A DNA stretch of 55,915 nucleotides from Planctomycetaceae bacterium (GCA_020638955.1 JACKHO010000010.1:225001-280915), one strand, 5' to 3'. Numbered from the stretch's first letter, positions 36,052-44,766 are shown. Program-made: numbers and translations. Notes: generated from the letters alone by a model not told the origin.

Positions 36052-36954
36052 ATGCTGGCAACACTCTGGAAATCCCTGCTGAAACGCACCCGCGATTTAC
36101 TCGGGCTCATCCGTTTCAGTCACACGGTTTTTGCGTTGCCGTTCGCTCTGCTGTCCGCACTGCTGGCTTGGCGCGAGACTCCGTTTCGGTCGATCGACCT
36201 GTTGGGGATTATCCTGTGCATGGTGTTTGCCCGGGCAGCGGCCATGGCGTTCAACCGACTGGTCGATCACAAAATCGACGCGGACAATCCTCGCACAACC
36301 GAACGGCACATTCCCTCGGGAGCCCTTTCCGTCCGCATTGTGCAGGTTTTCACCGTGCTCTGCAGCCTCGGATTCGTGCTCTCGACGCTGCTGTTCTTCC
36401 CGAATCGATTGCCGCTGTATTTGTCTGGCCCCGTGTTGGCGTTTCTGCTGGGATACTCGTACGCCAAACGGTTTACCATGTTCTGCCACTACTGGCTCAG
36501 TGCGGCGCTGATGCTCTCGCCGATTGCGACCTGGATCGCATTAAGGGGGAACATTGAATGGCCGCCCGTGCTGCTGGCTGCCGTCATCTTCTTTTGGGTC
36601 GGCGGCTTCGACATCCTCTACGCCACGCAGGATGCAGACTTTGACCGCAACCGTTCCCTGTTCAGCGTGCCCGCAATTCTTGGAATCCCGCGCGCCCTGA
36701 AACTGGCGTTCTACAGTCACCTCATCACCATGGCCTGCCTGCTGCTGTTCTGGAACGTCGCCGGCTTAGGCTGGATCTTCCTCGCGGGTGTGATGGCCGT
36801 TTGCTTTCTGCTGCTCTACGAGCATTGGCTGGTCCGCCCTGACGACCTGAGCCGGATCAACAAAGCGTTCTTCAACGTGAACGCACTCATCAGTATCGGG
36901 CTCCTGGTCACAGGTGCGATCGATATCTGGTGGTTTACCTCGGCAGTCGGTTAG
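36052..36954 (+). CDS. UbiA-family prenyltransferase, probably MqnP/UbiA type
   Basis: 300 residues with about eight to nine helices. Both Asp-rich motifs that bind Mg-prenyl diphosphate are present: NRLVDHKID (about 84-92) and YATQDADFDR (about 196-205). The N-terminus LGLIRFSHTVFALPFALL is the pattern of the branch that prenylates the menaquinone precursor of the futalosine route (MqnP) or 4-hydroxybenzoate (UbiA). Inferred: quinone biosynthesis at the cytoplasmic membrane. No other mqn/ubi gene is adjacent. An intrinsic terminator follows. Confidence 0.9.
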   Translation: MLATLWKSLLKRTRDLLGLIRFSHTVFALPFALLSALLAWRETPFRSIDLLGIILCMVFARAAAMAFNRLVDHKIDADNPRTTERHIPSGALSVRIVQVFTVLCSLGFVLSTLLFFPNRLPLYLSGPVLAFLLGYSYAKRFTMFCHYWLSAALMLSPIATWIALRGNIEWPPVLLAAVIFFWVGGFDILYATQDADFDRNRSLFSVPAILGIPRALKLAFYSHLITMACLLLFWNVAGLGWIFLAGVMAVCFLLLYEHWLVRPDDLSRINKAFFNVNALISIGLLVTGAIDIWWFTSAVG

Positions 36955-36989
36955 GTTTGCAGGGCGTGGGCAGCAATTCACCGCATTAT

Positions 36990-37066
36990 GGTGGGTTACG
37001 TCCGCGGATTTGGCGTCACGAAAATGACGCCCAGTTTTTCGCGTTGAGGGACTTGCGTAACGCACC
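36990..37066. repeat. Inverted-repeat element around the prenyltransferase terminator
   Basis: GGTGGGTTACG (36990-37000) and CGTAACGCACC (37056-37066) are inverted copies at 10 of 11 positions, enclosing the terminator stem at 37012-37031. The arm sequence looks like a dispersed intergenic palindrome rather than a site specific to the neighbouring genes. Confidence 0.5.
37012..37038 (+). terminator. Intrinsic terminator after the prenyltransferase gene
   Basis: A perfect 7-bp stem, GGCGTCA / TGACGCC, with a 6-base loop is followed three bases later by TTTTT. It lies 57 bp after the stop codon at 36954. Confidence 0.75.
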
Positions 37067-37110
37067 GTCCTAACTCGCGCGGACTTCACCCACCCTTCAA
37101 ATGATTCAGA

Positions 37111-38565
37111 CTAAGTTGCCGGCGCTGGCTCTTCGGCCTTCGGCGCTTCCTTCACGACGTACAGCAGGTTTTCACCCATTTTCTGCTGGCACTTCGGGCA
37201 CTTCGCTTTCGCGATTCCCTTAGGTGTTTTGCCGCCGAGCTTTTCACGATCGCGTCCTGCTTCGCTCACGGTGAGCTGACACGAACCGCACTGGTAGCCG
37301 ACCACTTCCAGCTCGACAGTGGGATCGGCCTTGTAGAGCGCGACGTTTTCGAGCGACTTGAAGGTTTCGTTGGTGAAGTGGCACTTCTGATCGGAGTAGA
37401 CATGTGCCATTGGAATGCCACAGTCTTCGCCAAGACCTTCGATGCCGTACGCATCCTTCAGTGCCTTCGAGAGTGCCCAGAACTGCGTCAGGCCCATTGA
37501 AATGTACTGGGGATCTTTCGTGGCTTCGGAGAAGGGCAGCTGCACGGCGATGCGTCCTTCACCGAAGACGGGAATTCCGTGGAACACGGACTCAGTACGT
37601 GACGCTGCTGGCTGCACGACTTTCAGCTCTTCAAGCTGATCTTTCGTGTAAGCGAGGTTCTGCAGCACTTTCAGTTCTTCAGATGGTTTTCCCCCACGCA
37701 AGTGTTGCTGACTCGCGTCGCGTGTTTCCAACTTCTTCTTGTCCCCCCCGCCGAAGAAGCCGCCGCTGACTTTGGCCAGTTCGAGAACGAGCAGTTTGTC
37801 CGTCCCATACGCCAGGTCGACTTCGACAAAGTCCTTCAACAGGCTGTCGGCCTTGAGTTTGAGCTTCTCAAGGCTGACCACATGCATGTGCAGGTCGTTC
37901 TGCCAGATTTCGTAGGCGCCCGCCGCTGCGGTTTCGCTCGGTGTTCCGTCAGCAACTTTTTCCTCCTTAAACATGGGAGGATCGATTGGCACAATGAACG
38001 GCGCACGGCACTTGGGGCAGCGTCCCGTCTTGCCGCGGTGTTCTTCTTTGACTTCGATTTTGCATCCATAAGGGCAGAACATGACGAAGCCGCCGCCCAC
38101 AGTTCGCGTTCCGGCAATGCGGCGACCTTTGCGCCGCTTACGCGATTCGGCCTCTTCCTGCCGGGCAATGTCGAGCAACACGTCCCCGCCGGTTTCCTCA
38201 GAGTGTGAGCGTTCCGGCTCGCGCGGTTTGGGAGCGGCGTCACTTCCCGCCGAACTGTCATCGCTGGTCGCCGGTTCTGCAACCTGGCTGTCAGCAGCCG
38301 TCGCCGTTTGCTTCGGCGCCGGAGCCGCCAGTTCAAAATCGTCGTCGCCGTCGTCCTCAGAGCCCAGCGATTGCGACTCGCTCACAGTATGCAAATCCCC
38401 TTCAGGAATTTCGCTGAAAATGACGCGGTCAGGCTGAGCCTGCAATTCAAGATACTTGGCTTCGACCTCGCGATTCATGAACGCACCGCAGTTCCAGCAG
38501 CGCACGGAGTTAATCCGCACCATTTCCCCGCAATCGGGACACGGCTGTTCGTTAGGCGAACTCAT
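37111..38565 (-). CDS. Multi-zinc-ribbon protein of unknown function
   Basis: 484 residues, no signal peptide or clear membrane helix. Zinc ribbons: CPDC ... CWNC at about 9-26, CPYGC ... CPKC at about 163-185, and CGSC ... CPKC near 430-460. The acidic/Ser-rich linker (about 45-130) includes EDDGDDDFE, followed by a Lys/Arg patch (RKRRKGRR). The middle (about 210-420) looks like a folded domain of unknown type with GGGDKKKLETR and VFGEGRIAVQLPFSEA. Probably cytoplasmic, and nucleic-acid or protein binding. Planctomycete-type; I know no function for it. Confidence 0.8.
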   Translation of the reverse strand: MSSPNEQPCPDCGEMVRINSVRCWNCGAFMNREVEAKYLELQAQPDRVIFSEIPEGDLHTVSESQSLGSEDDGDDDFELAAPAPKQTATAADSQVAEPATSDDSSAGSDAAPKPREPERSHSEETGGDVLLDIARQEEAESRKRRKGRRIAGTRTVGGGFVMFCPYGCKIEVKEEHRGKTGRCPKCRAPFIVPIDPPMFKEEKVADGTPSETAAAGAYEIWQNDLHMHVVSLEKLKLKADSLLKDFVEVDLAYGTDKLLVLELAKVSGGFFGGGDKKKLETRDASQQHLRGGKPSEELKVLQNLAYTKDQLEELKVVQPAASRTESVFHGIPVFGEGRIAVQLPFSEATKDPQYISMGLTQFWALSKALKDAYGIEGLGEDCGIPMAHVYSDQKCHFTNETFKSLENVALYKADPTVELEVVGYQCGSCQLTVSEAGRDREKLGGKTPKGIAKAKCPKCQQKMGENLLYVVKEAPKAEEPAPAT

Positions 38566-38722
38566 TGAGGACCTCGTCTTTGATTGCCGCAGAAGCTCGC
38601 ATCAAACGCACGAAGGCGAACATTGCAGGCAATCGCTACAGGGGAATACGAAATGATAGTAATGAAATCGAACGACCAATGGCAGAAAATGGAGAAAAGA
38701 CGTATCGGTCGTCCCCCATACA

Positions 38723-39991
38723 TTATCGCTCGACACCCTGTAATTCGACCTCAAAAACCAAAGTTGCGTTGGGCGGAATGAGATTTTCCACTCCCTGTTC
38801 GCCGTATGCCAGTCCCGGCGGCACAATCAGCCTGCGCCGATCACCCGGCTTCATCCCCACAATCCCTTCTTTCCAACCCTGAATGACGTCCGACAGTGGT
38901 ACCGTCACAGGTTTGCCGTAGGGGTAGCTGTTGGTGAAAATCTTCCCGTCTGCCAGTTGACCAACGTAATGAATTTGGATGGTATCGGACGCTGAAACCT
39001 CGCTCTCTTCATTTTCAGCCGAGGTCAAATCCACAATTCCCAGGCCCGATTCCAACTCGGTCACCGAGTTCTTAATACGCACATTGCGAAACTCGACGCC
39101 CGCCGGGTGTCCCTGCAAAGCGACGTGTCCCACAGGAGGACGTTCGGCGAGACTCCAGGCCGCCGACGTCGACTGGATTTCGCCGCCTTCCTTTTGCTCT
39201 GCCGGATCATCTTCCCGCAGTGTAATTTCATTCACGACCTGCCCATTGATGGACACGCGAACACTTTGTCCTACGCACTGGACTTCGCACTCGTTCCACT
39301 CACCATCTGGCACCAGTTCAGCGGGCGTCTGAGGGGCGATGCGATAGTACAGGCTGCCGGTGTACTGATTCGGTTTGAGATTGGCGTACTTTGGAGCATT
39401 GTCGTCGATGAGCTGGATTTCCATTCCCGTGAAGGTGGGACTTCCTTCTTCCATACATCGAATTGCCACGCCGGAATTTGTGCCATTCATCAGCCGATAT
39501 TCGAGTCGCAGCACAAAGTCGCTGTAAGCCTTTTCAGACATCAGCCAGCCCACGCCCACGCCGCCACCGCGAACGACGTTGTCATCTTTGGTCCAGGTGC
39601 CGGGACGACCTTCGTGAATTCGCCAGCCATTCAGGCCAGATTCGTCGAAGAGTGACGTGAATCCCTCTTCGGTTTCTGCCGCAGCCATGGGAACGCTGGA
39701 CGGTTCTGGAACCGGTTTCTCGACAGGTTCAACGCCCTTGGGTTCTGCTGGTGCCGCCAGACTGGCTGTCTGGATGGGGCCGACCGGTTTGATTTCCACA
39801 GGTGGCTCGGACGTCTCTTTTGTTTCCGCAGTAACAACCGTTGGTTCAGCAGGCCGACTCGGAAGACTCGGCCCCGTGACGTCTTCAGCAATTGCAGACT
39901 GAGCCAGAAACAGCATTCCGGCAACGCCCGCTCTCCCCAGGAACTGGGTGAGGGAACTACAACTGCGAAACTCCTGCTGACGGTCGGTCAC
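38723..39991 (-). CDS. DUF1080 (3-keto-disaccharide hydrolase-type) - FKBP fusion, secreted
   Basis: 422 residues from GTG, with GGGAA about 7 nt upstream. Signal-peptide-like stretch (GVAGMLFLAQSAIA), a Pro/Val/Glu linker, then a concanavalin-like DUF1080 domain (about 110-310; FTSLFDESGLNGWRI, GTNSGVAIRC, 'GEWNECEVQCVGQSVRVSIN', FRNVRIKN). At the C-terminus is an FKBP-type peptidyl-prolyl isomerase domain (about 335-422; IQIHYVGQLADGKIF, VIQGWKEGIVGMKPGDRRRL, PPGLAYGEQG, IPPNATLVFEVEL). DUF1080 proteins act on 3-keto-glycosides; the fused isomerase may help folding or dock a partner. The fusion is unusual. Confidence 0.9.
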   Translation of the reverse strand: MTDRQQEFRSCSSLTQFLGRAGVAGMLFLAQSAIAEDVTGPSLPSRPAEPTVVTAETKETSEPPVEIKPVGPIQTASLAAPAEPKGVEPVEKPVPEPSSVPMAAAETEEGFTSLFDESGLNGWRIHEGRPGTWTKDDNVVRGGGVGVGWLMSEKAYSDFVLRLEYRLMNGTNSGVAIRCMEEGSPTFTGMEIQLIDDNAPKYANLKPNQYTGSLYYRIAPQTPAELVPDGEWNECEVQCVGQSVRVSINGQVVNEITLREDDPAEQKEGGEIQSTSAAWSLAERPPVGHVALQGHPAGVEFRNVRIKNSVTELESGLGIVDLTSAENEESEVSASDTIQIHYVGQLADGKIFTNSYPYGKPVTVPLSDVIQGWKEGIVGMKPGDRRRLIVPPGLAYGEQGVENLIPPNATLVFEVELQGVER

Positions 39992-40252
39992 GAGACATTC
40001 CCTTGGTCGTTGATGCCATTAAACACTTCACGCAATGCCCAACAGCCAACAGGCCAGCAGCAATTCGGCAGCGTTCGCCCCGGAAACTTATTACGATTCA
40101 CCTCTCGACTGCACCATGAATCCCGGCCCCGGCGGAGGTTTGGCGACTGTTTCGGCTGACTTTGCCGGGACGCACCACGATTTCATCCAACAACTCCTCC
40201 TAGAGTCACGTATAGCCAATTTGTCCACATTCACACTCTGCCTCCGTCTCAC

Positions 40253-41410
40253 ATGAATCCGCTCGCCTCCCAATTTGAGAACGCTCTCAACAGCCTCCCC
40301 GGCGAGCCGGACCGTTACGCCATCGAGGTCGTGAATCTCATTCTCCGCATGGCACAGGAACATGCGGTCAGCGATGTACACCTGCTGCCACAACCGGGCG
40401 ACAAACTGGACATGTCGTGGAGGATCGACGGAGTCCTGGCTCCCGTTTGCTCGCTCACCAAGCTCACAAAAAACATTGTGTCGCGGCTCAAGGTGCTGGC
40501 CCATTTGCTGACGTACCGATCTGACGTCCCCCAGGAAGGGCGCATTCAAGGAGCCGATGATGGCATCGATATGCGGATTAGTACGTTCCCCACGCTACAT
40601 GGCGAGAAGGCGGTCATCCGACTCTTTGTTGCTCCGAAAGAATTCCACTACCTCGAAGACCTCGGCCTGGCAAATGACATTCTCACCGGTCTCCACAGCA
40701 TGCTGAACAAGACCTCGGGAGTCGTTGTCATTGCCGGCCCGGCAGGCACGGGCAAAACCACCACGCTCTACGCCAGCCTGCGGACCATTCTCCGTGACGC
40801 TCCCCAGCCACGCAGCGTCTGCACGTTGGAAGATCCCGTCGAAGCACTCATTCCGGGCATCGCACAAACGCAGGTCAAGCGCGATACCGAACTTACCTAC
40901 CAGCGCGGGTTGGCCTCACTCATGCGGCAGGACCCCGACGTCATTATGGTCGGCGAAATTCGGGATCACGAAACCGCGCAGACAGTTTTCCAGGCGTCGC
41001 TCACGGGCCAACTGGTGCTCACCTCATTCCACGCCGGATCTGCAGCCGAAGCGCTCAGCCGCCTTTCCGACATGGGGATTGAGCCGTACGTTATCCGGTC
41101 CGGCCTCAGCGGCATTCTGGCCCAACAACTTCTCCGCCGCTGCTGCAGTTGCGTGACTGATTCGGGAACCTCATCTGACTGCCCCCAATGCCACGGCACC
41201 CAGTTTGATGGCCGCATGGTCCTCGCCGAACTCCTGACTCCGGACTTCCCCGGCCTCACCGAAGCCCTCCTCCAACGCGCCCCCGCCCAAGACTTCGCCC
41301 AACTCGCCGCCAACTCAGGCATGCGCACACTCAGACAAGCAGCCAACACAGCCGTCGAACAGGGACTGACGACGGAATTGGAAGTGTTTCGAGTGTTGGG
41401 ACCGGCGTGA
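40253..41410 (+). CDS. GspE/PilB-type secretion or pilus ATPase, without N-terminal domain
   Basis: 385 residues. The ATPase core is complete: Walker A GPAGTGKTTTLY (about 162), Asp box in CTLEDPVEALIPG, Walker B RQDPDVIMVGEIRD (about 226) and His box TGQLVLTSFHAGS. A reduced zinc module follows (CCSC ... CPQC, about 297-313). The N-terminal domain that joins GspE/PilB to the inner-membrane platform is largely missing (the family is usually about 550 residues). It stands alone, with no gspF/pilC or secretin gene nearby. Inferred: assembly of pseudopilins, perhaps with a platform encoded elsewhere. Confidence 0.92.
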   Translation: MNPLASQFENALNSLPGEPDRYAIEVVNLILRMAQEHAVSDVHLLPQPGDKLDMSWRIDGVLAPVCSLTKLTKNIVSRLKVLAHLLTYRSDVPQEGRIQGADDGIDMRISTFPTLHGEKAVIRLFVAPKEFHYLEDLGLANDILTGLHSMLNKTSGVVVIAGPAGTGKTTTLYASLRTILRDAPQPRSVCTLEDPVEALIPGIAQTQVKRDTELTYQRGLASLMRQDPDVIMVGEIRDHETAQTVFQASLTGQLVLTSFHAGSAAEALSRLSDMGIEPYVIRSGLSGILAQQLLRRCCSCVTDSGTSSDCPQCHGTQFDGRMVLAELLTPDFPGLTEALLQRAPAQDFAQLAANSGMRTLRQAANTAVEQGLTTELEVFRVLGPA

Positions 41411-41462
41411 GCGGGATGCTACCGTAAAGTTGAATGTGCCATGCCCTCGTCGCGCAGCAGCC

Positions 41463-42740
41463 TCACTTACCAAGTCTCTTCGCGGCAACTTCTGCGGCCA
41501 ATGTTGAAGGGAACTCTTCAACGACTTCCTGGTACTTTCTTTCGGCCGTCGCCCTCGAAACGTTTTCCTTGTAATTATCCGCTAGCTGGAGCTTCGCATC
41601 CGCCTGCAGTTCCATCTTTGCCAATGCGGCGGACTTTGATCCCCGATGTGCGACCTCAAAAGCTTCTACTTCGCTCCGCTGCTCGTCAGAGAGTGGTACG
41701 GCAAGTTTCGCCCTCAGTGCCTCCCATGCAACTTCCGATTCCTCTGCCATTGGCATTCCAGTTGTAGCACCTGGACCGCTCGCCCCATCAGAACTAGGTT
41801 CGACATCAAATATGGGATAGTCACATATCTTCCCGTCATTGTCCCAGCTGGAAAGTTGTCCGAATTTGTCGAGAACGTAGTAGTCGCCGCTACTCGGACT
41901 CTCCGCTGAAGTGAGAATAATTCCCTTTCCGTTAGAAGTCTGTTCCAGTCTCAGGGAATTCTCGCTTTCATCCGCGTAGATTGACCAGAGCCACGACTGA
42001 CCATTGACTCGGTAAATGATTAGAAGACGCCCCAAAAATGGTCGTTCGTCAATCCAACGTCCAACCAACGTACCGGGTATTTCATACTTCGTCCGTTTGA
42101 AATGATCAAAGGCCTCTTTGCTCAATCCCAAGATCCGGACCTCCTTGTTTGGATCGAAATGCGATGTAGCCCACGCCCCTGAATCCACAACCATTCCAGG
42201 CAAGTAATATGCCATGAATGTCCTGTCGTAGCTGGTCCGATCAATTTCCCTCAGGTGGTCGGCAAGTCTGTCGAGTTCGTCGTACGAGATTCTCTCCTGT
42301 AATCGAACCGTCAAGGTTCGTTTGATGCGACGAAGTTTCGTGTCTTCGATAATCGTGTACCGCGGCAACGGAGGCGTCGATTCGTTCACGGTGTTCGAGG
42401 AACCGTCTGAAGCGATGGTTCGCGATTCTGAATTAGTCCGATTTGGAGAACGATGTGTATCCTCTGTCTCCACTCGTTTCGATTGAGAGTCAACGTTGCC
42501 TAGACCAGCGCAGAGTGCCAAAACACCAAAACAACCAAGCCCGAGGACGATGAGAACTCCAAGGCAGCCGCCACAACCAGTCGAGCCGCCTCCTGAACCT
42601 TGGGGACCTGAGCCTTTACCACCTCCGCCTGACCCTCGGGTACTCCATCGAAGTCCAAATGCAGAGAATGTAAGTCCTGAGGAACTTGCTGTTACCCGCA
42701 GTGGTCCGAACTTCTTCTGTTTCCGAAATCCCCACCCCAT
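41463..42740 (-). CDS. DUF4236-domain membrane protein with TPR-like tail
   Basis: 425 residues. The N-terminus MGWGFRKQKKFGPLRVTASS matches DUF4236 (a short basic, glycine-rich module). A Gly-rich stretch and one Cys/Gly-rich transmembrane helix (about 60-80) follow, then a soluble central region and a helical tail ('KYQEVVEEFPSTLAAEVAAK') like a single TPR of the YbgF kind. Codon use seems less biased than in the core genes, hinting at recent acquisition. Function unknown. Confidence 0.75.
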   Translation of the reverse strand: MGWGFRKQKKFGPLRVTASSSGLTFSAFGLRWSTRGSGGGGKGSGPQGSGGGSTGCGGCLGVLIVLGLGCFGVLALCAGLGNVDSQSKRVETEDTHRSPNRTNSESRTIASDGSSNTVNESTPPLPRYTIIEDTKLRRIKRTLTVRLQERISYDELDRLADHLREIDRTSYDRTFMAYYLPGMVVDSGAWATSHFDPNKEVRILGLSKEAFDHFKRTKYEIPGTLVGRWIDERPFLGRLLIIYRVNGQSWLWSIYADESENSLRLEQTSNGKGIILTSAESPSSGDYYVLDKFGQLSSWDNDGKICDYPIFDVEPSSDGASGPGATTGMPMAEESEVAWEALRAKLAVPLSDEQRSEVEAFEVAHRGSKSAALAKMELQADAKLQLADNYKENVSRATAERKYQEVVEEFPSTLAAEVAAKRLGK

Positions 42741-42820
42741 GCCCAGTCCTCGACTCTACGATTTCCCATTAACACCTAAAATCTACCGGGACAATGAATA
42801 GATTGAAAGCAATGATTTAA

Positions 42821-42930
42821 TCCCCTCGTTCCCAAGCTCCGCTTGGGAATGTTTCCTGAGGAATCGCAAAACATTTAGGCCATAGCCGAGTGGTTCCTGA
42901 GCATCCTCGCTCGGCCCTCAGCACCAAGGG
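42821..42930. repeat. REP-like repeat element, copy 1 (upstream of mscL)
   Basis: About 110 bp that recurs on the other side of mscL (43549-43659). Its left end is a palindrome, GTTCCCAAGC-tcc-GCTTGGGAAT (42828-42850), followed by a conserved segment containing GGTTCCTGAGCATCCTCGCT and ending in GCACCAAGGG. No coding potential. Confidence 0.8.
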
Positions 42931-42961
42931 CAATCCAACACGGAAGTCAATTAACAACTCG

Positions 42962-42992
42962 CATGCCCACGCTGCTCCGCGACGTGGGCATG
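42962..42992. repeat. Perfect 10-bp hairpin upstream of mscL
   Basis: CATGCCCACG (42962-42971) and CGTGGGCATG (42983-42992) are exact inverted copies with an 11-base loop. It is followed by GCACG. The form is that of a dispersed intergenic palindrome; it could also terminate readthrough into mscL. Confidence 0.7.
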
Positions 42993-43101
42993 GCACGAAC
43001 CAACTCTCACCAATTCTGCTCTTCTGGCTGTTCCATACATTCCGTTACTCTCTCCTCTGACGTGCGGCCGCTTTGACAGTTCACAAAGAAGGAGTTGATC
43101 C

Positions 43102-43530
43102 GTGAAGATCATTCAGGAGTTCAAAGAGTTTGCGGTGCGCGGTAACGTCGCGGACATGGCGGTGGGTATTATCATTGGTGGTGCATTCGGGAAAATCGTG
43201 ACGTCGCTGGTCAACGACGTCATTATGCCGCCCGTCGGCATGTTGATGGGGAACACCGACTTTTCGAGTCTGGTGATTACCCTCCGAGCGGCAACCGCCG
43301 ACACGGAAGCAGTGACGCTGAACTACGGGATGTTCATCAACACCGTACTCGACTTTGTCATTGTCGCCTTCTGCATTTTCATGCTCATCAAGGCGATGAA
43401 CCAACTGAAGCGACAGGAAGAAGCAGCGCCGGCGGAACCGACAACCAAGGACTGCCCCAAGTGTTGTTCTTCGATTCCCATCAAAGCCACCCGCTGCCCG
43501 AACTGCACTTCGGAGCTTGCTACTGCGTAA
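43102..43530 (+). CDS. mscL: Large-conductance mechanosensitive channel with C-terminal zinc ribbon
   Basis: 142 residues from GTG, with AAGGAG about 7 nt upstream. MscL releases solutes under osmotic downshock. The N-terminal helix and first transmembrane segment (EFKEFAVRGNVADMAVGII, GGAFGKIVTSLVNDVIMPPV) and second transmembrane segment (FINTVLDFVIVAFCIFMLIK) are standard. The usual cytoplasmic bundle is followed or replaced by a four-cysteine ribbon, CPKCC ... CPNC (about 117-136), with an extra cysteine. Family members often end without this. The ribbon may tie the five C-termini together or respond to metal or redox state. Confidence 0.94.
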   Translation: MKIIQEFKEFAVRGNVADMAVGIIIGGAFGKIVTSLVNDVIMPPVGMLMGNTDFSSLVITLRAATADTEAVTLNYGMFINTVLDFVIVAFCIFMLIKAMNQLKRQEEAAPAEPTTKDCPKCCSSIPIKATRCPNCTSELATA

Positions 43531-43968
43531 CTCGACTGGTCAATCGATTCCCCTCGTTCCCAAGCTCCGCTTGGGAACGTCTCCTGGAGGAATGGCAAAA
43601 CCCTTAGACCGCAGTCGAGAGGTTCCTGAGCATCCTCGCTCGACTCTGAGCACCAGGGGCGAAACGGTCCGGGTGGTAGAACTTAGGACGAAGCACAGTG
43701 GAGTGATGGGCGTGGCATTGAGCGCTTACCACGACCTTCGTACCTCAGGTCGTGCCACCCGACCGCCAGGATTGGAAGCGGATGATGAATTTGCCACTGA
43801 CTTGTAGTGGCACGTCTATGATGAATCATCTTGTGCCTGAGGCACCCTCCAGCTCTGAACGAGCGGAAGGGCCACCCTGCGTCCGATTGGTTGTCATGCA
43901 TTGGAATGTGGGCTTAGAATTGCAGCTACAGTTCTTTGGAGACGGTGCTTAAGCGAGAAAGGGCAGAC
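43531..43968. other. 438-bp repeat-rich intergenic region
   Basis: Begins with repeat copy 2 and continues with another small inverted repeat, CACGACCT / AGGTCGTG (43730-43754), and GC-rich fragments such as GTGCCTGAGGCACCC. No gene of its own is convincing. It looks like a landing area for palindromic repeats. Confidence 0.5.
43549..43659. repeat. REP-like repeat element, copy 2 (downstream of mscL)
   Basis: Direct copy of the 42821-42930 element. It contains the palindrome GTTCCCAAGC-tcc-GCTTGGGAAC (43556-43578), then GGTTCCTGAGCATCCTCGCT and GCACCAGGGG. With copy 1 it brackets mscL in direct orientation. Confidence 0.8.
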
Positions 43969-44766
43969 ATGGCGGCTTCAGGAAACTCACTCACGCATGA
44001 GCAGGTACTGGAAGAGCGGCGGCTGGTTTTGGAGGAACAGAGGGCGAAAGCAGAACATGAAGCTCGGGAAGCCGAACTTGCCATCAAGGAAAGCGAAGCT
44101 CAAAAATGGGCTTGGAGTTCGCCTTTGATGATTGCTGTTTTTACTGCTTTAGGAACGTTTCTGACTACAAATGTTTCAAGCTGCATCAATGCTCAAGCGG
44201 CTCAAAAACTGGAAGAGACCAAGAACGAATACCAGCACAAGCTGGAAGAGAAGAGAAATAGTTGGCAACAGGAATTGGAAACGAATAAGAACGAGTGGCA
44301 GATGGCGCGGGATCAGAGAGAAAACGAGTTCAAGCTCATCAGTGCCGCGCTCAGTGACAAGGACGGTAGCGCCGAGGATCAAGAAAAGGCGAAGGAGCGA
44401 ATTCTCATGCTTTACGACTGCGGCTTCATAGGACAGAACAGCGAAGAGCTATCAACGTGGGTTGAGAGAATTCGGAAAGGCGAGGCTAAGCCTCCGACAA
44501 AATTCGCAAATGCGCCTAAGTCCGTTTACCGAGGTGAATTGACCGGAATTGTCATTTCAACACCGCTAGATCCTGTTCCGGGGGAAATACGTGCAGAGAA
44601 TGACGAGGTTTTTAGATTCCTCGCTCGTTCAAGTGTTGAAGCTCCGTTTGAACTTGGTGATCGTGTTAGGTTCATTCCTGGACCAAGTGCAGTTGCCTTG
44701 AATGTTCGACTTGTTGACATGGACAATCCCTCACCTTCGGATGGCAACGATCCATCTGGAATGTGA
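43969..44766 (+). CDS. Membrane coiled-coil protein with possible OB/cold-shock-like C-terminus
   Basis: 265 residues from the ATG at 43969 (AAAGGG six bases upstream; a TTG at 43936 is weaker). Highly charged helix (about 10-48), one transmembrane helix (about 52-72), then a long coiled coil rich in Glu/Lys/Gln/Trp (about 80-130). The C-terminal 65 residues (from VYRGELTGIVI to NVRLVDMD) have the strand pattern of a cold-shock/OB domain, including 'FELGDRVRFIPGPSAVALNV', which parallels the GQxVxFxxxxGPxAxNV end of cold-shock proteins, but without the RNA-binding aromatic motifs. Function unknown. Flanked by repeats on both sides. Confidence 0.7.
   Translation: MAASGNSLTHEQVLEERRLVLEEQRAKAEHEAREAELAIKESEAQKWAWSSPLMIAVFTALGTFLTTNVSSCINAQAAQKLEETKNEYQHKLEEKRNSWQQELETNKNEWQMARDQRENEFKLISAALSDKDGSAEDQEKAKERILMLYDCGFIGQNSEELSTWVERIRKGEAKPPTKFANAPKSVYRGELTGIVISTPLDPVPGEIRAENDEVFRFLARSSVEAPFELGDRVRFIPGPSAVALNVRLVDMDNPSPSDGNDPSGM

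Larger units (their letters stand above)
42741..43101. other. 361-bp intergenic region upstream of mscL
   Basis: Contains repeat copy 1 and a separate hairpin (42962-42992). The last 60 bp before mscL contain its ribosome site AAGGAG (43089-43094); no clear -35/-10 pair can be read. No gene was found. Confidence 0.5.

Noticed and set aside
40217..40225. TTGTCCACA, one mismatch from a DnaA box, near the GspE-like gene
   Set aside because: A single site with no second box or AT-rich unwinding region nearby; no origin is supported.
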